A stretch of 64,000 nt of DNA, from assembly GCA_948567375.1 (NCBI GenBank), contig OX419756.1:33148552-33212551 (forward strand). The letters are read 5' to 3'. The notes beneath the pieces were generated by a model that did no database searches, had not been told where the DNA came from, and saw only the letters and a program-made list of their open reading frames with translations. This stretch comes from Lunularia cruciata. Its lineage: Eukaryota; Streptophyta; Marchantiopsida; Lunulariales; Lunulariaceae. Shown piece by piece: positions 23,276-34,630 of the stretch. The translations under genes and the position numbers were made by a program. The stretch's first letter is position 1. The number at the start of each line of letters is the position of its first letter.

Positions 23276-24216
23276 TTGGATTTCCCATATTTTGAGCTAC
23301 CATACAAAAGGAGTTTATTTGGACTGCATATTTTAGTAGATATTCAAACCATAAATTCCATAGATTCACTTGGTTATATTAAAGTAGGATCTTGGGTTAA
23401 GTTGAAGAATATAGTAAGATATCACAATCCTTGCATCCTTTGTATATGGTTGGATCTATTAATCAGACTTTTTCTTCCTTATACTTACTACATCCTTGAT
23501 AAAGAGAGCAAGTACCATTAGAGGTCTTGGAGCATCAATGTAAGGGGTCTTGGAGTATCAACCTAAGGAGGTATTAAGTCTTAATAGATCACTTTTCTCC
23601 CATACATTGTGCCATACACCTCTTCTTTTTAAGTGGCTTGTCAAGGATATTTTTTTGAACATCTTACAGATCACTTCCAAGTTGTTATACATGGTTGTAA
23701 TATCCACAAGATGGGAGATTCTTATGTTAGTCAATTGAGTGCTAAATGCTAGTTGACTTTGTTAGTGACTTCTTGCAATGGAGAAGTACACACTAAGCAT
23801 TAGATGAATTGTTTTTGTTTATTAAACCAATGTTTTTTAGAATTTTTCTTAATTTTTGTAACATATTAGTCTACATTAATATAGAATGCTACACCAAAAT
23901 TTATGAGGCTATATCTCTTAGTATTAGAGAAATCTTAAATATTTACCCATCTTGTGTTAGCTTAAAAGTAGATGTTGAGAATGCTTTTAATATCATCGCA
24001 CATGCATCAATCTTTAGAGAACTTAGGCAAGCCAATGGATTTTTAGTAAGTCTTATTCCTTTAATATACTCATTTTACAGTTCAATTTTTATTTCTACTA
24101 CAAGCATGGATTCTTACAAGAGTGAATCACTATTATCCAATCAACTACTAATAATCACTATTTTTCATGATTTTTTAACTACTTTTGCAATGCTAGATTA
24201 TGATTATTACTTGTAG
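23276..24216 (+). pseudogene. Degenerate non-LTR reverse transcriptase remnant
   Basis: The frame at 23809-24216 contains a reverse-transcriptase motif-A-like segment, SLKVDVENAFNIIAHASIF, then RELRQANG and LIPLIYSFYSS. This order is typical of non-LTR reverse transcriptases, where D of VDV.NAFN is a catalytic aspartate. The segment before it (YTKIYEAISLSIREIL) fits the region just upstream of motif A. No YADD box or endonuclease remains. The frame at 23276-23521 just upstream may be part of the same relic. It differs from the L1-L6 family, whose motif A is FIDFRKAFDKV, so it marks a second, older family. Recognition rests on motif pattern only. Confidence 0.5.
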
Positions 24217-24407
24217 ATTGTATATTTATTGTGGACCTTGTAGACCAGATTAGGCAACCCTTTGACAACTTGATTGCTTAATTTTTTATGCTTGAGTTTT
24301 CAAGTTCACAAAGTGTACGGTGTGTCTTCTTTAAGCATTCCTCCTCACCTAGAACTTCCAAATGGGAAAATCACATCTTAAAATGGTTGACACATTCTTG
24401 GAGTGTC

Positions 24408-25152
24408 TGTAATACTCCGAGGACAAGAGAAGAGAGAAAACACAGATTTCACACTCAAACAATCGATGCCCCAAGGGAGCACCTTCTCTTTATTATATAG
24501 CCAAAGAGGATCTCCGCCAAGGAAGCTCCACCATAGGATTAAGGACACAGATAGGTGACATGTCAGCAAGCTCCACCCTTGGATTACTTACTTGGATGGG
24601 TGATATGTCTGGTCTAGGTCCTATCTGGTTGGTCAAACAAGCTTTGACCAAAGGGAATCTTTTAGGGAATCTTCCTGTAGGAATCTCAGAATCACGTAAG
24701 GTACCGTTGGAAAGCTCTCGGCAAGACAAAGCAGGGGGAGGAAAGGCCAACCATTCCTTCATTGGAGGAGGGGGGGGGGGGGAATCTGCACATTTTCGAG
24801 GCCTAATTCATTCGTTTAGGCCTCCAAAATTGCCTTCAAAGATTTTAGGCATATTTCGGTTCCTACTCTATTAGTAGAAGTCCCCTTTTGGTGATACCTC
24901 TTTCTGATTTGTTTAGTCCATCATGTGTAACATCCTTCCAGATGTTACCAAACCAATTCTCACCTTTAAATCATATGTCTAGCTATTGGTTCTAAGGTTC
25001 TCAAGTCTATTTTGGTTTCTGCCCTATTAGTAGAAGTACTCTTTTGGTGATACTTCTATCTGATCTATTTCAAACATCATGTATAACATCATTCTAGATG
25101 TTACCAAACTGAATTTCACATCTAGATCATATGGCTAGCTCTTGGTATTATA
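24408..25152 (-). mobile_element. Family A LTR (A4)
   Basis: TGTAATACTCCGAGGACAAG to AGCTCTTGGTATTATA, in the same orientation as A1. The flanks GTGTC (24403-24407) and GTGTA (25153-25157) match at four of five positions, an imperfect target duplication. It contains a 13-G run at 24770-24782. The minus-strand reading has the TATA-like box. The right flank to about 25270 is the reverse complement of the A3 left flank. Confidence 0.72.
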
Positions 25153-25270
25153 GTGTATATAATGCTCAAAATTTTTCATATATTTTAAAATTTTCACTCT
25201 TATAGAGGAATTAATTCATGTAGATGAACTTCAAGGAGATCCAAAGATGGCATTTAGTATACTCTCCTTG

Positions 25271-26926
25271 ATTATTTATTGTTAATAGATCTAAGTACCT
25301 TACATTAATTCCCTGCTTTGACCTTCCACTCATTGAGAGCCTTCTAATTGAGGATCATGGGAATCTTTGGTAATATAATATAATCAAGGATTTTGAGTGT
25401 GTAACAAGGGACTTAAAAAGTGAATAGACATCTTTATTAACTTTGTGTGGAGTATTAGAACTATAATCTATGAAAGAGATAGTACTTGCAGCATTTTTGG
25501 GTAGTTATGCACTCAACGCATCTTTGCTTTCCTTCCATTTGTTAGTTTTTATTAAGCCAATCTTGGAGATATATGGGACTAAAGTGGAAGAGTGATCCTT
25601 TTTGCTCCAAGTACTATTATGATAAACAATAGATATATCATTCTTTTAAGCATAGATGATCTTCCATCCTTTGCTTCTTTGCTTTTGGATTGGACTAGAT
25701 AGAGGTTGCAATCTTCCTTGCTAGATTGATAGTTTCTATATGCTCTATATTTATTTTAGTTGGACCTATCTATTTCTTGTGATACTAAGGCACAATTTTT
25801 CTCTTGTGCTAGTAAGATGCAAGCTCTTTGATATTAGCTTGACCTTGAATTAGGGCATCTTGACTTGCACGTATTAATTTATCAACAAGAACCAAGTTCC
25901 ATCAAGGTTTGTTCCAGCCATATATATCTCCGTTACTTACTTATAAGTATATACTACCTCAAATGTAATAAGGGTCCATGTGATTTATTGTCCCTTTGGA
26001 GGATAGAGGATAGCTACTCAATGATGCCATCTAAATATAGGGTTTTCCATAGTATGGGAGATTGATTTTTCACTTAGTGAAAATTTGTATACTTATCCTC
26101 TTGGATTGGTGGCAAGTGGAGTGGCTACTTAAGAGCATGCAATAAGGTCAACCCTTTATTCTTGGAGATTTGGAGCTATATAGAGCAATGGATATGTTGT
26201 TTATCAAGGATTTCCCAAGTTATATATATACTACATAATAGGAGTACCCTTGTCATTTTCCTATTTTGTGGTCTATCTTAAATACCCCATGAGCAAAGTA
26301 GCTACTTAGTAGTATGTGGCAAGATAATTCTTTGTTCTTATAGCTTTGGAATTATGGAGAGATGGATATGTTGTTTTATAATTTTGTCAAGGATTTTTGA
26401 AGAGCTTACCATACCAAAAAATGATGAAAGTATCCTATTACTTTCCTATTTTGTAGTTTATTCTAGAAAGCATGCATCTATTATTCTACAATTAGCACAT
26501 TTGGTGTAGTCTCCAAGAGAGAAATAACCCTAGATAGCTATTATATGGATCTAACTAGTATACCAAGAAGGAGAAAAGAAAAAGAAACAAAAGTCACTAA
26601 GAAGAGCAAAAGAGAAGAGAAAGCACAAGGCTCAAGGAAGGAACGCATAAATCTTGTGCACAATTAGAGAATTTTACAAAGCATAGGGAAAAATCAAAGT
26701 AATCTACTCTCGAAAGGCATGATATAAGTCCTTCAATGGTGTTTTTTTATAAATAGAAAAGAAAGATCCCAAATACAAGGATAGCTTATATTTCCACCAT
26801 ATATCTATGAACAACTAATACCTAAGAGCATTTTAAATTGACTATGATTATTTAGATGAAATATGAGCTAAGCATAGCTAGCAACATAACCATAGTTCCT
26901 CTCTTTTGTAGGGAATGTTGTGTTGC
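25271..26926. other. AT-rich spacer without recognisable gene
   Basis: No coding family or terminal repeat was recognised. The segments 26088-26270 and 26270-26470 resemble each other loosely (both contain 'gctacttagtagtatg/gctacttaagagcatg', 'ggagattt/gctttgg', 'gatatgttg'), suggesting an old local duplication. Confidence 0.35.
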
Positions 26927-27278
26927 TATAACAATATAGAGTTTAGCAACAAAGTTAGACGGACTTACAAAGTAGCACATAAGACAAGTTAGCCTAAAAT
27001 ATTTTGGAAGTATCTAGGAAGCTTCTTGGGAAGCTTCCCGGCTAGCTTAGCTTGCACCGCAAGTAAGTAGCTTCTAAAAGCTTCCAACTAGCTTAGCTTG
27101 CATGTCAAGTAGGCGGCTTCTAGAAGGAAGCTTCTTGAGAAGCTTCTCAAGGGCCTTGTATGCTACCTATAAATACCAAAGCCAAAGTTCATGCTAGGCA
27201 TTTGGATTTTTCCCTCATTCAAGTGTCCCAATGTGATTTTCCATTCTCCTCTTTCTCTCCTTGGTTTGGTCTTTTACA
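26927..27278 (+). mobile_element. Family B solo LTR (B2)
   Basis: Runs from TATAACAATATAGAG to TGGTCTTTTACA and is related to B1 and B3. Perfect 5-bp flanks GTTGC at 26922-26926 and 27279-27283 confirm the boundaries. The 5' dinucleotide is TA instead of TG, presumably by mutation. It contains the AGCTTAGCTTGCA and GGAAGCTTC units seen in B1. Confidence 0.78.
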
Positions 27279-27283
27279 GTTGC

Positions 27284-28734
27284 CTTTTGAAGGAGATCAT
27301 TAAAATGTTGATGAAGATGCCCAAAAATCTCTGAAGAAATTGGTACAAAGGTATTCCTATGTCACAGGAGGATAACCATGGTGTATAATGATCCTTCATA
27401 CACTTAGTTGCAATAATTGCTTTTGATCTTGCTTGGTTGCCTACTTGTGATAATGTCTTTGCTTGTAGGGAGTTGGTGACACAACATCAAACAAAGTACA
27501 TTTTTATCCATGAAAATCCTTAAATATACTCTTATATCCCAAGGAAATGGTCCAAGCAAGTCCAATCATCACTCAATATATTCCTAAGATTGTGTAGATA
27601 TGCTTTCTACTATGCTTGTGTAGATTGCTTTCTATTGGAAATATATCATAAAATATATATGTCATACATATTATATGGAAATCACAAGCATAGTGGGTTT
27701 GAGGACCCAAAAGTGATAGGTGTGGTACAGATGATAGCAATAGCAAACTCCTCAAACTTGAAGTAAAAATCTCTAATCAAAGGAGAATCATAGAGTAAGC
27801 TTTGGAGAATCCTAGCTCTTTTAGTTAAAAGTACATAGGTGGGGATTTGAGTGTGAATGTGCATATAATGAAAAAATGGATATACAGCCAAAAACATAAA
27901 AAGAGTCAAAAGGCTAGAAAACACAACACACCTAATGAGCATAGAAAATAACCTCAAACATCTAACCAATATGTAACATATTGATGCAAGGTAAATTAAT
28001 CTCCACATGTATTGTAGACTCAATTCCTTGAAGAAAATGAAGAGGAATATAGAGATAAATCCAAAACAAAACATAAAAGAGGTAGTCAACTAGATTTTAT
28101 TCCTAATGTTGATAAAAATAAGATAGTTGAATTCTAGTATATACATCCAAACTACTTTGCTAAGACATCAATATATAATGTGCAACTATGTTGAAGACAA
28201 GTTTGGATAAGGAAATCATTGTTCTTGAAAATATATGATGTTTTTGAGCAATTGATTAATATCTTTTATAACATAGGAATTGTATTGGCATAACAAGTTA
28301 AGAACAATGCATCAAGTTTAGACATCTTGATAAGTAATATGCTATGGAGCTATAGTTGACAAGTACTTGTAAATTGGTGAGTTTATAGCTTTGAAATGCT
28401 TGACTTATTTTTGCAAAGCTCTAGTTGTTGCTTGTGGGCCCAAATATTAGAGAGAGCCAACATGTACATTGAACACCAATTGGTCTAGCTGGAGAATCAA
28501 TTTAGCCAAAGGTTTCCCAAGCATGTTTGGATTAATGGATTGCACAATGTCAAAATGAGTAGTTGTATTGACTACTTTATTTTTTCTAGAACACCATCTT
28601 AGTATTAGATATTGAACAAAGAAGATATAAAACCAATGACCCAAAATTGAAAAGAAGTAAGAGAATGGAAAAAGGAACAAAGAGATTTGTAGGAGCAAGC
28701 TACTTTTTCTTGTATTGATGTGTAAAATGAAAAT
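27284..28734. other. AT-rich spacer, short hydrophobic frames only
   Basis: The minus-strand frames at 27682-28089 and 28447-28698 are rich in F/L/I and look like chance frames in AT-rich DNA. No family is recognised. Confidence 0.4.
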
Positions 28735-29170
28735 TTAGGACATATTTATATTCTAACCAAATGGTATGCCAAACCAGAATGAGCGGTGCCACCTCTTCTC
28801 TATTTAGTACCTAACCCCCATATAGATACCTCTTCTTGGTTCAATGTCAAACCCTAGAAAAACTACAATAGTTTGTACACCTACTCATCCTTATAGTCAT
28901 ACTTATTGTCTGATTTCTTGAATTTTTATAATGTGAGACCAAGTTTGTCACTAAAATAAAATTTGATTATCTCTAGCTAAAGGTTTTATCATGATATCTA
29001 TGACTATGATTGAAGTCAGGATATAGATAATTAATATTTCTCCAATATCTAATCATTCTCTAATATAGTGATATCTAATAGTTACATGTTAAGATCATTT
29101 AAAAGTTCTTTGATTATCAACTTGTGCTATTGCACTGAAGTTATTACAATATAGAGTAGGGGGTTCTATT
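28735..29170 (-). pseudogene. Ty1/copia RNase H and 3'-end remnant
   Basis: Read on the minus strand, about 29150-28980 encodes, with interruptions, CNNFSAIAQVDNQRTFK, then HVTIRYHYIRE and DIGEINYLYP. This matches the order at the end of Ty1/copia pol (a DN.SAI...NP.FH-like segment followed by KHI.IRYHFIRE). It is followed by a stretch with relatives at 54290-54560 (same strand) and 57340-57560 (opposite strand). Stops are frequent. L1 is inserted at its right edge. Confidence 0.55.
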
Positions 29171-29283
29171 TCAATGAAACAATGAAACAATGAAACAATG
29201 AAATATAAAGCCCGAAAGACCCAAAGAGTCAAAAGGCTGGAAACACAATACAAAACACATGAAATGTGAGCCTAGGCAAGGGC

Positions 29284-32200
29284 CTAGGGCATCGGACCAA
29301 TTTGTAACAAATTGGTCCGATGTAAAGTAACTTCTGTCATGTACTTCCCTAATGCTAAAGCTTCAACCTGTAAGAGAGTTGAGAAGTCACTACAAGTAAT
29401 CTGATGTCTAACTCTAATCTGCATGTAACAAGGGCAATCAACAAACACATGATGCTCATCCTCAACTTTGCTCATAATACACAATTTGCAAAGTCGCATG
29501 GAGTGCTCTATCTGCTGCCAACGTCCTTGTTCTACTTCTAGTCTATGAGAACTAGTTCTATATTGAGCGATAACATGTCTCAATGAAGTAGAAATCCTAG
29601 CCAAGAGATAATCTTGCTCACAATACACCAACATAGGATTTACAAACTGCTGATAGAACACCATCTTGGTACCGGGTTGCTGCCATAAGCGAAGTAAAAA
29701 CTGCTCCTTGATCACCTCTCGAAGTGCAATAGGCTCCAATCTCCAATGTCGCTCACAAACATTCCACCTTGTGGCCCATGCAATCAGATCTGTATACCAA
29801 CCGACAGATAGAGTGGCACAAAAAGCTTGGTAGGGAAGTCTCTCATGCTCCATGGACCTCACCTTAGTGGCATATGTGATAGCTAAAAACAAAGCTTCAG
29901 CCTCAAGAGGTAAAAATCCTGTTTCAGCAAGCAGGAATACATAAGGAGTTTGAGTCCTCACCCCAAGTTCATCACACAAAAACAATTTCTGAACTTTCTC
30001 CACCTTTTGCCACCATGTCTTCTTAGTACCTGGACCCCAAATCTGAGCACCATAGAGAACCACCGGCTGCACAAGAGATCTGAACAGCACCTTCTTCAAC
30101 TCCCATGTGGTGAGGTGAGCAAGTCTACTGCGGTTCATGAGTGAATACAAAGCTCTAAAGCCTGCATTGATTCTCATCTTCACACAAGTAGACCAACTAT
30201 AGTCATGAGAAAACTCAAGGCCCAAGTACTTATAAGAAGAAACCTGCTCCAATTGCTGTCCATCAAAAAAGAAAGGTGTGACACCTTTAGAACCCACCAC
30301 AATGACCTTGGACTTGTCAAGGTTCACCTCCATCTTTGTTTCATTGCAAAAGCAAAGTAGAGAATCCAACAGCTTTTGTAAACTCTGTGGATTTGTGGAG
30401 AGAAGCACTACATCATCTGCATAAAGGAGTGCATGTATCATCAAAGAGCCAACCTGTACACCTGTAGCTCCAGCTTCCATGAGTAGACTCTCTAGATCAT
30501 CGATGAAGATTCCAAACAGAGTTGGAGACAGAGAGCAGCCTTGGATCACACCCATTGTGCTAAGGACATCTTGAGAGCTCAAAGATGAAAGTTTCACAAT
30601 CACTTTCTCATAGAGTCTAGAGATAGCACCAATCAGATCAGCTGAAACACCCACTTCAATGAGTCTCTCACTTAGAGATTTCCTGAGCACCTTATCAAAG
30701 GCCTTCCTGAAATCAATAAAGGCAACATAGAGAGCTCTCCCAACCCCCTTGGATTTGCACCACAAAACATGAAGTACCAATAGGTGGTCCAAAGTACTAA
30801 AGCCTAATCTGAAACCAGCTTGGCACTTAGCTCAAATTTTGTGCTTTTCAATGAAACAATGAAACAATGAAATATAAAGCCCGAAAGACCCAAAGAGTCA
30901 AAAGGCTGGAAACACAATACAAAACACATGAAATGTGAGCCTAGGCAAGGGCCTAGGGCATCGGACCAATTTGTAACAAATTGGTCCGATGTAAAGTAAC
31001 TTCTGTCATGTACTTCCCTAATGCTAAAGCTTCAACCTGTAAGAGAGTTGAGAAGTCACTGCAAGTAATCTGATGTCTAAGTGCCCAAGTGCTCAACCTT
31101 GACTCCAAAATTCGACCATAAAACTTGGCAAAGACACTACCAACAAGTATGGTACGGTAATTGGTGACAACATCTCTTTGGCCAGACTTGTGAATAGGAA
31201 CTACCTTCTTGAAGCACCATCTATCCGGAAAGCCACACTTGATTGCCTCATTCAAATGAGAAGTGAGTATTGAAATCAGTTGGCTACCGCCCCACTTCAG
31301 AAGTTCAACACATAGTCCATCAAGGTCTTCAGCCTTACCATTGGCCAACTTCTTCAATTGGTACTTGACATCAGCTTCAGAGATGGTGAGAGCAGATCCA
31401 AGGCAAGGTGCCATGCTTGGAGCATTTGGGAAAAAGTACAAATCCTTCACATAGTCACAAAGCTCATTCAGGTCCAGCGATGGAGATGGAGATCTGATGG
31501 TTACTTTCTTCCAGAAAGCCTTGGGATTGCTCCTCAATTCAGTGCTCAACTCAACTCCTTTGAGTCTTAGAAATGCCCGCTTTTTGCACTTCACCAACTT
31601 TTTGTATAAAACAAAAGCTTGATTTTGTGCAATCTGATCAAGAGATCTATCCATAGCTTTGATCCTTGCCATTTTGTAATCAGCATCAAACCATCTATTG
31701 CAAGGGAGACCAAGTCTCTTCCTGTGGGAGCCTCTTGGAAACAAAGAAGTTGATGTAGATTGAAGAAGTTCAATCAATTGATCACTACGTTGTTGAAAAT
31801 CAGAACTCCACTCCATAGAACTCAATTTCTCTTGGATAGCTTGTTGGTACAAGTCTCTCTTGTGAAAATCTAAACGAAGTTTGCCTCTAAAAGCATGGTC
31901 TATAGGTAATGTGGTTCTATTGAGGCAAGGAAAAAGGATGGTACAGGATAGAGGTGCATGGTCTGATTCTGGTTGAGGATCTAAAATAGCAAAATCTGAG
32001 ACAAGATGGATATCATTAGCTGAAGTGAGCATATAATCTATGGTGCTTGATCCACCTGAGGCAAAGCATGTGCTTTTACAAGTTTCTGGAAATTGAGAAA
32101 GGCCATTCAAGATCTTCAAGCTACAATTGGCACCAAAGCTCAAAAAGTGCTCACTCATGGAATTGGACATAAGATCTTTGGAAGAGCGTGACCAAGCACT

Positions 32201-32749
32201 GGAATGGTCTATCAAGCTGTGGAAAGGATCATTCTCAAGGTCGCTCAAGTCAGGGATTTGAGAGGCTTGGATCCTAGCATTGAAATCACCAAGAACAAGG
32301 ACTGCACCTTTACTTTGAAACTCTAACACATCCTTCGTCAAGGAATGGAAAGGCTGCATGGTGTTGAGAAGTCCACTTGAATAGATTGGTGATGTCAACG
32401 GGGCAAAGTAACAAACAGCAATGAAGCAAGGTGTGGCAACTCCTCCAATCCTCAGCCAATGGTATTGTCCACTTGAATCTTGACCTATCAAAGAGACTGA
32501 TTTCTCAAAGCCAAATCTGACGTAAGTAGCAATACCTCCAAAGCCCCTTCCTTTGTGTTGTCTCCGCTTGTTCCAGGTTGAACCAACAAGAGTGAATCCT
32601 TCAATGTCTTGAATGGTGTTTCCTTCATGTTCCCATGTCTCCACAAGATTGATCAGATGAGCATCATCCCACAAAGGCTTAGCGCTGGAGTACTTGGTAT
32701 GTGTGAGCCCATGAACATTCCAAAACAGTACTCTAAAGGTCTGGAATTG
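29284..32749 (-). pseudogene. LINE L1 ORF2 (endonuclease-reverse transcriptase), interrupted
   Basis: Encodes APE endonuclease (FWNVHGL, LVETWE, VLGDFNARI, SDHAPLS), reverse transcriptase (FIDFRKAFDKV, GVIQGCSLSP, YADDVVLL) and a C-terminal knuckle (C..C...E.EHH...C). The normal product cuts target DNA and primes reverse transcription. A 237-bp 3'-end fragment at 30844-31080 splits it after LSTWA. Reading then runs into the fragment and ends with the ORF2 C-terminus, giving a 573-codon open frame (32674-30953). The distal part, 30843-29284, has an early nonsense codon where L2 has CGA (plus-strand CTCAAATTTTG versus CTCGAATTTTG). After it, 502 codons are open and identical in translation to L2. 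Confidence 0.88.
30844..31080 (-). repeat. Duplicated LINE 3' end inside L1 ORF2
   Basis: Matches 29180-29416: the tail units, 3' UTR, palindrome and the last 42 or so codons of ORF2, in the same orientation as L1. On the left it abuts GTGCTTTTCA and on the right GCCCAAGTGCTCAACC, which are contiguous in L2 and L3. It is either a heavily 5'-truncated insertion or a template switch. No target duplication is visible. Confidence 0.85.
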
Positions 32750-33589
32750 CTATGCAATAGCTGACAATTTCTTTTGAGTAATCACAGCTCTATTATCTCT
32801 CAAGAATGCAACAAAACCTGCTTGTTGAGCCTCCTTCACTTTTGCTAATTCTCCCTTCTTTGCTTGCCATTGGAGAGGTGTGAGATCAGGGTCCAACCAG
32901 ATACGCCGCCCCTTTAGTATAGCTTTGTTCCCCATCACTGCATTCCTTTGAGTTTCTGAGCCAAACCTCACCAAAATGCTTCTTGGTTGTGCACCTTGTT
33001 GTCCCAATCTATATGCTTGCAAAATCTGAGGATCATGGACTCTCAAAGAATCAGCAATAAACTCACACACTATGGCCTTGGTGTTTTCCTTCTCAATCTC
33101 AGGCAAACCTGAAATCCTCAAGTTCTTCATTCTCACCAATTGGTTCTCCTTCTCAACCTCATGCTCTTGCAAGTAAGAGATTTGAGCCACCTTCGTAGCT
33201 TCAGCATATGACTTCATCTTGACCTCTAATGTGTCAACCATCTCTTACAGCCCTCCATTTTGTGAAGCAATGTTGGTGGCTTGTGCTCCCAAGGAAGCAA
33301 CCTTCTCAGTAGCATCCACCATACCCTTGGTGGAGTCTAACATCAAATTGCTACTCTTCTTGAGTTCTTGGATATCTACGGTGATCGAATTTAGAGATTC
33401 TTTCACAGTCAAGACATCAACTCTAACGGTTTGTAAATCTGCCATAAGAGTGTTCATGCATTGAGACATGGGGGCAAAAAAGCTCTTGAGTTCCTTGTGG
33501 AAGTCATTTGCTTTTCTATACATTTCAGCAAGCTGTTGCTGTTTTGAAGCTATCTCAGCAATGTCTTGCATCATCTTGGAAGCTTCCAT
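32750..33589 (-). pseudogene. LINE L1 ORF1 with nonsense codon
   Basis: 280 codons including the stop. Residues 1-115 form a likely coiled coil (MEASKMMQDIAEIASKQQQ onward). The second half has an L1-ORF1p-like RNA-binding pattern, with NLRISGLPE, then SILVRFGS and GRRIWLDPDLTP. Proteins of this kind coat LINE RNA and act as chaperones. Codon 115 is TAA at 33247-33245 where L5 and L6 have CAA (GGLQEMVD), so this copy is broken. It ends in TAG at 32752-32750, and the next codons CAA TTC CAG run in the same frame into ORF2. Confidence 0.85.
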
Positions 33590-34630
33590 TCTAAAATTTC
33601 TAACAGATACTATGAGAATATATCCTCTGGTTCACTCACACTCTGTGAACACCAATAGCTCTACACCAAAAATCAACTCCTTTGGACTTGTAAATCAAAA
33701 GTTGCAAACTTTTGAATTTGAGTTTTTCCTACATGAAAATTTTGAAATCCTACAGATTTCGAAAATTCATAACCTTGGCTACAGTACTTTAAAATCTACA
33801 ATAGATTACTCAATCAAAAGCTCTTGAGAAATTCTATCCAATGAATCAAAAATGAACTCATTTGAGCCAATAGACATGAAGTTATGGCCTCTAGAGTTCT
33901 CTATGGAAACTTCTAAACCTCATTGAATCAAAGAATTCAAATGCTCATAACTGCAAGCACAGAGCTTCAAATTCTATGAAATGAATTTCAATCAATAGCT
34001 ATTGACAAGATGCTTCTAATGAGTCCAAGATCACCTCATTTGAAGATGTGAGTCCAAAGTTCCAGCCTCTGAAAGTTGCAGATTTGAGCACCACCAACCG
34101 CACAAGAACACAGATTGATGAATTTCGAAACTTCTTCCACAGAACTCCAACTTCAGCAACCAGGAGTTCAAAAGAAAGCCCTCTCACAGCTCTTTCCAAT
34201 GAGTCCAAGATTGAAAGATTTGGACATGGAACCAAAAAGTTCCAAGGTGTTGAAAATTGAGCTCAAACCCTAAAATCTCCGAGAGATGGCAGAATTCGAA
34301 TCTTCATAACTTTCTTTGTGTATGTGCTCTGCAAGCCAGCGTAGTATCAATCGAAAGAGCTTCCAAAGCGCTTCTAATGCCACAAAAATCACTCCATTTG
34401 GACACCATATGATGAAGATTCGAACTCTCAAGTCTAGCTCCTGTGTCAGAAATTTCAATCACTCATAACGTTTCGCTCAAAGCTCAGAATGACACAATCT
34501 TGGTGGCTATGGAAAGGTCTTGGCAAGGCGCTTCGAACGAGACCAAAACCGCAACGTTTGGACATGTATGTAGTGAGATATGGCTTCTCAAACTTTCGGG
34601 ACTTCTCTCCTCTCAAACTTTCGAAACTCC

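Larger units (their letters stand above)
29172..34630 (-). mobile_element. LINE copy L1, near full length, with self-insertion
   Basis: On the minus strand: leader from about 34626 (5' end TTTCGAAAGTTTGAGAGG, shared with L5 and L6), ORF1 33589-32750, ORF2 from 32749 to 29284, 3' UTR, and a tail of about four CAATGAAA units (plus strand) at 29172-29205. A 237-bp copy of the element's own 3' end (30844-31080) interrupts ORF2 just before the reverse transcriptase. It carries a nonsense codon in each ORF and is not functional. No clear target-site duplication was found. Confidence 0.92.

Noticed and set aside
29172-29205. CAATGAAA repeats as a CRISPR-like or independent microsatellite array
   Set aside because: They are the reverse complement of the LINE tail and occur only at LINE 3' ends.
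29950-30144. 64-codon plus-strand frame recurring at 37429, 42402 and (minus) 50555
   Set aside because: It is the antisense shadow of LINE ORF2 and recurs only because the LINE does.
30953-32674. 573-codon open frame as a distinct endonuclease-only gene
   Set aside because: It results from the LINE 3'-end fragment joining ORF2 in frame. No evidence that it is used as a gene.
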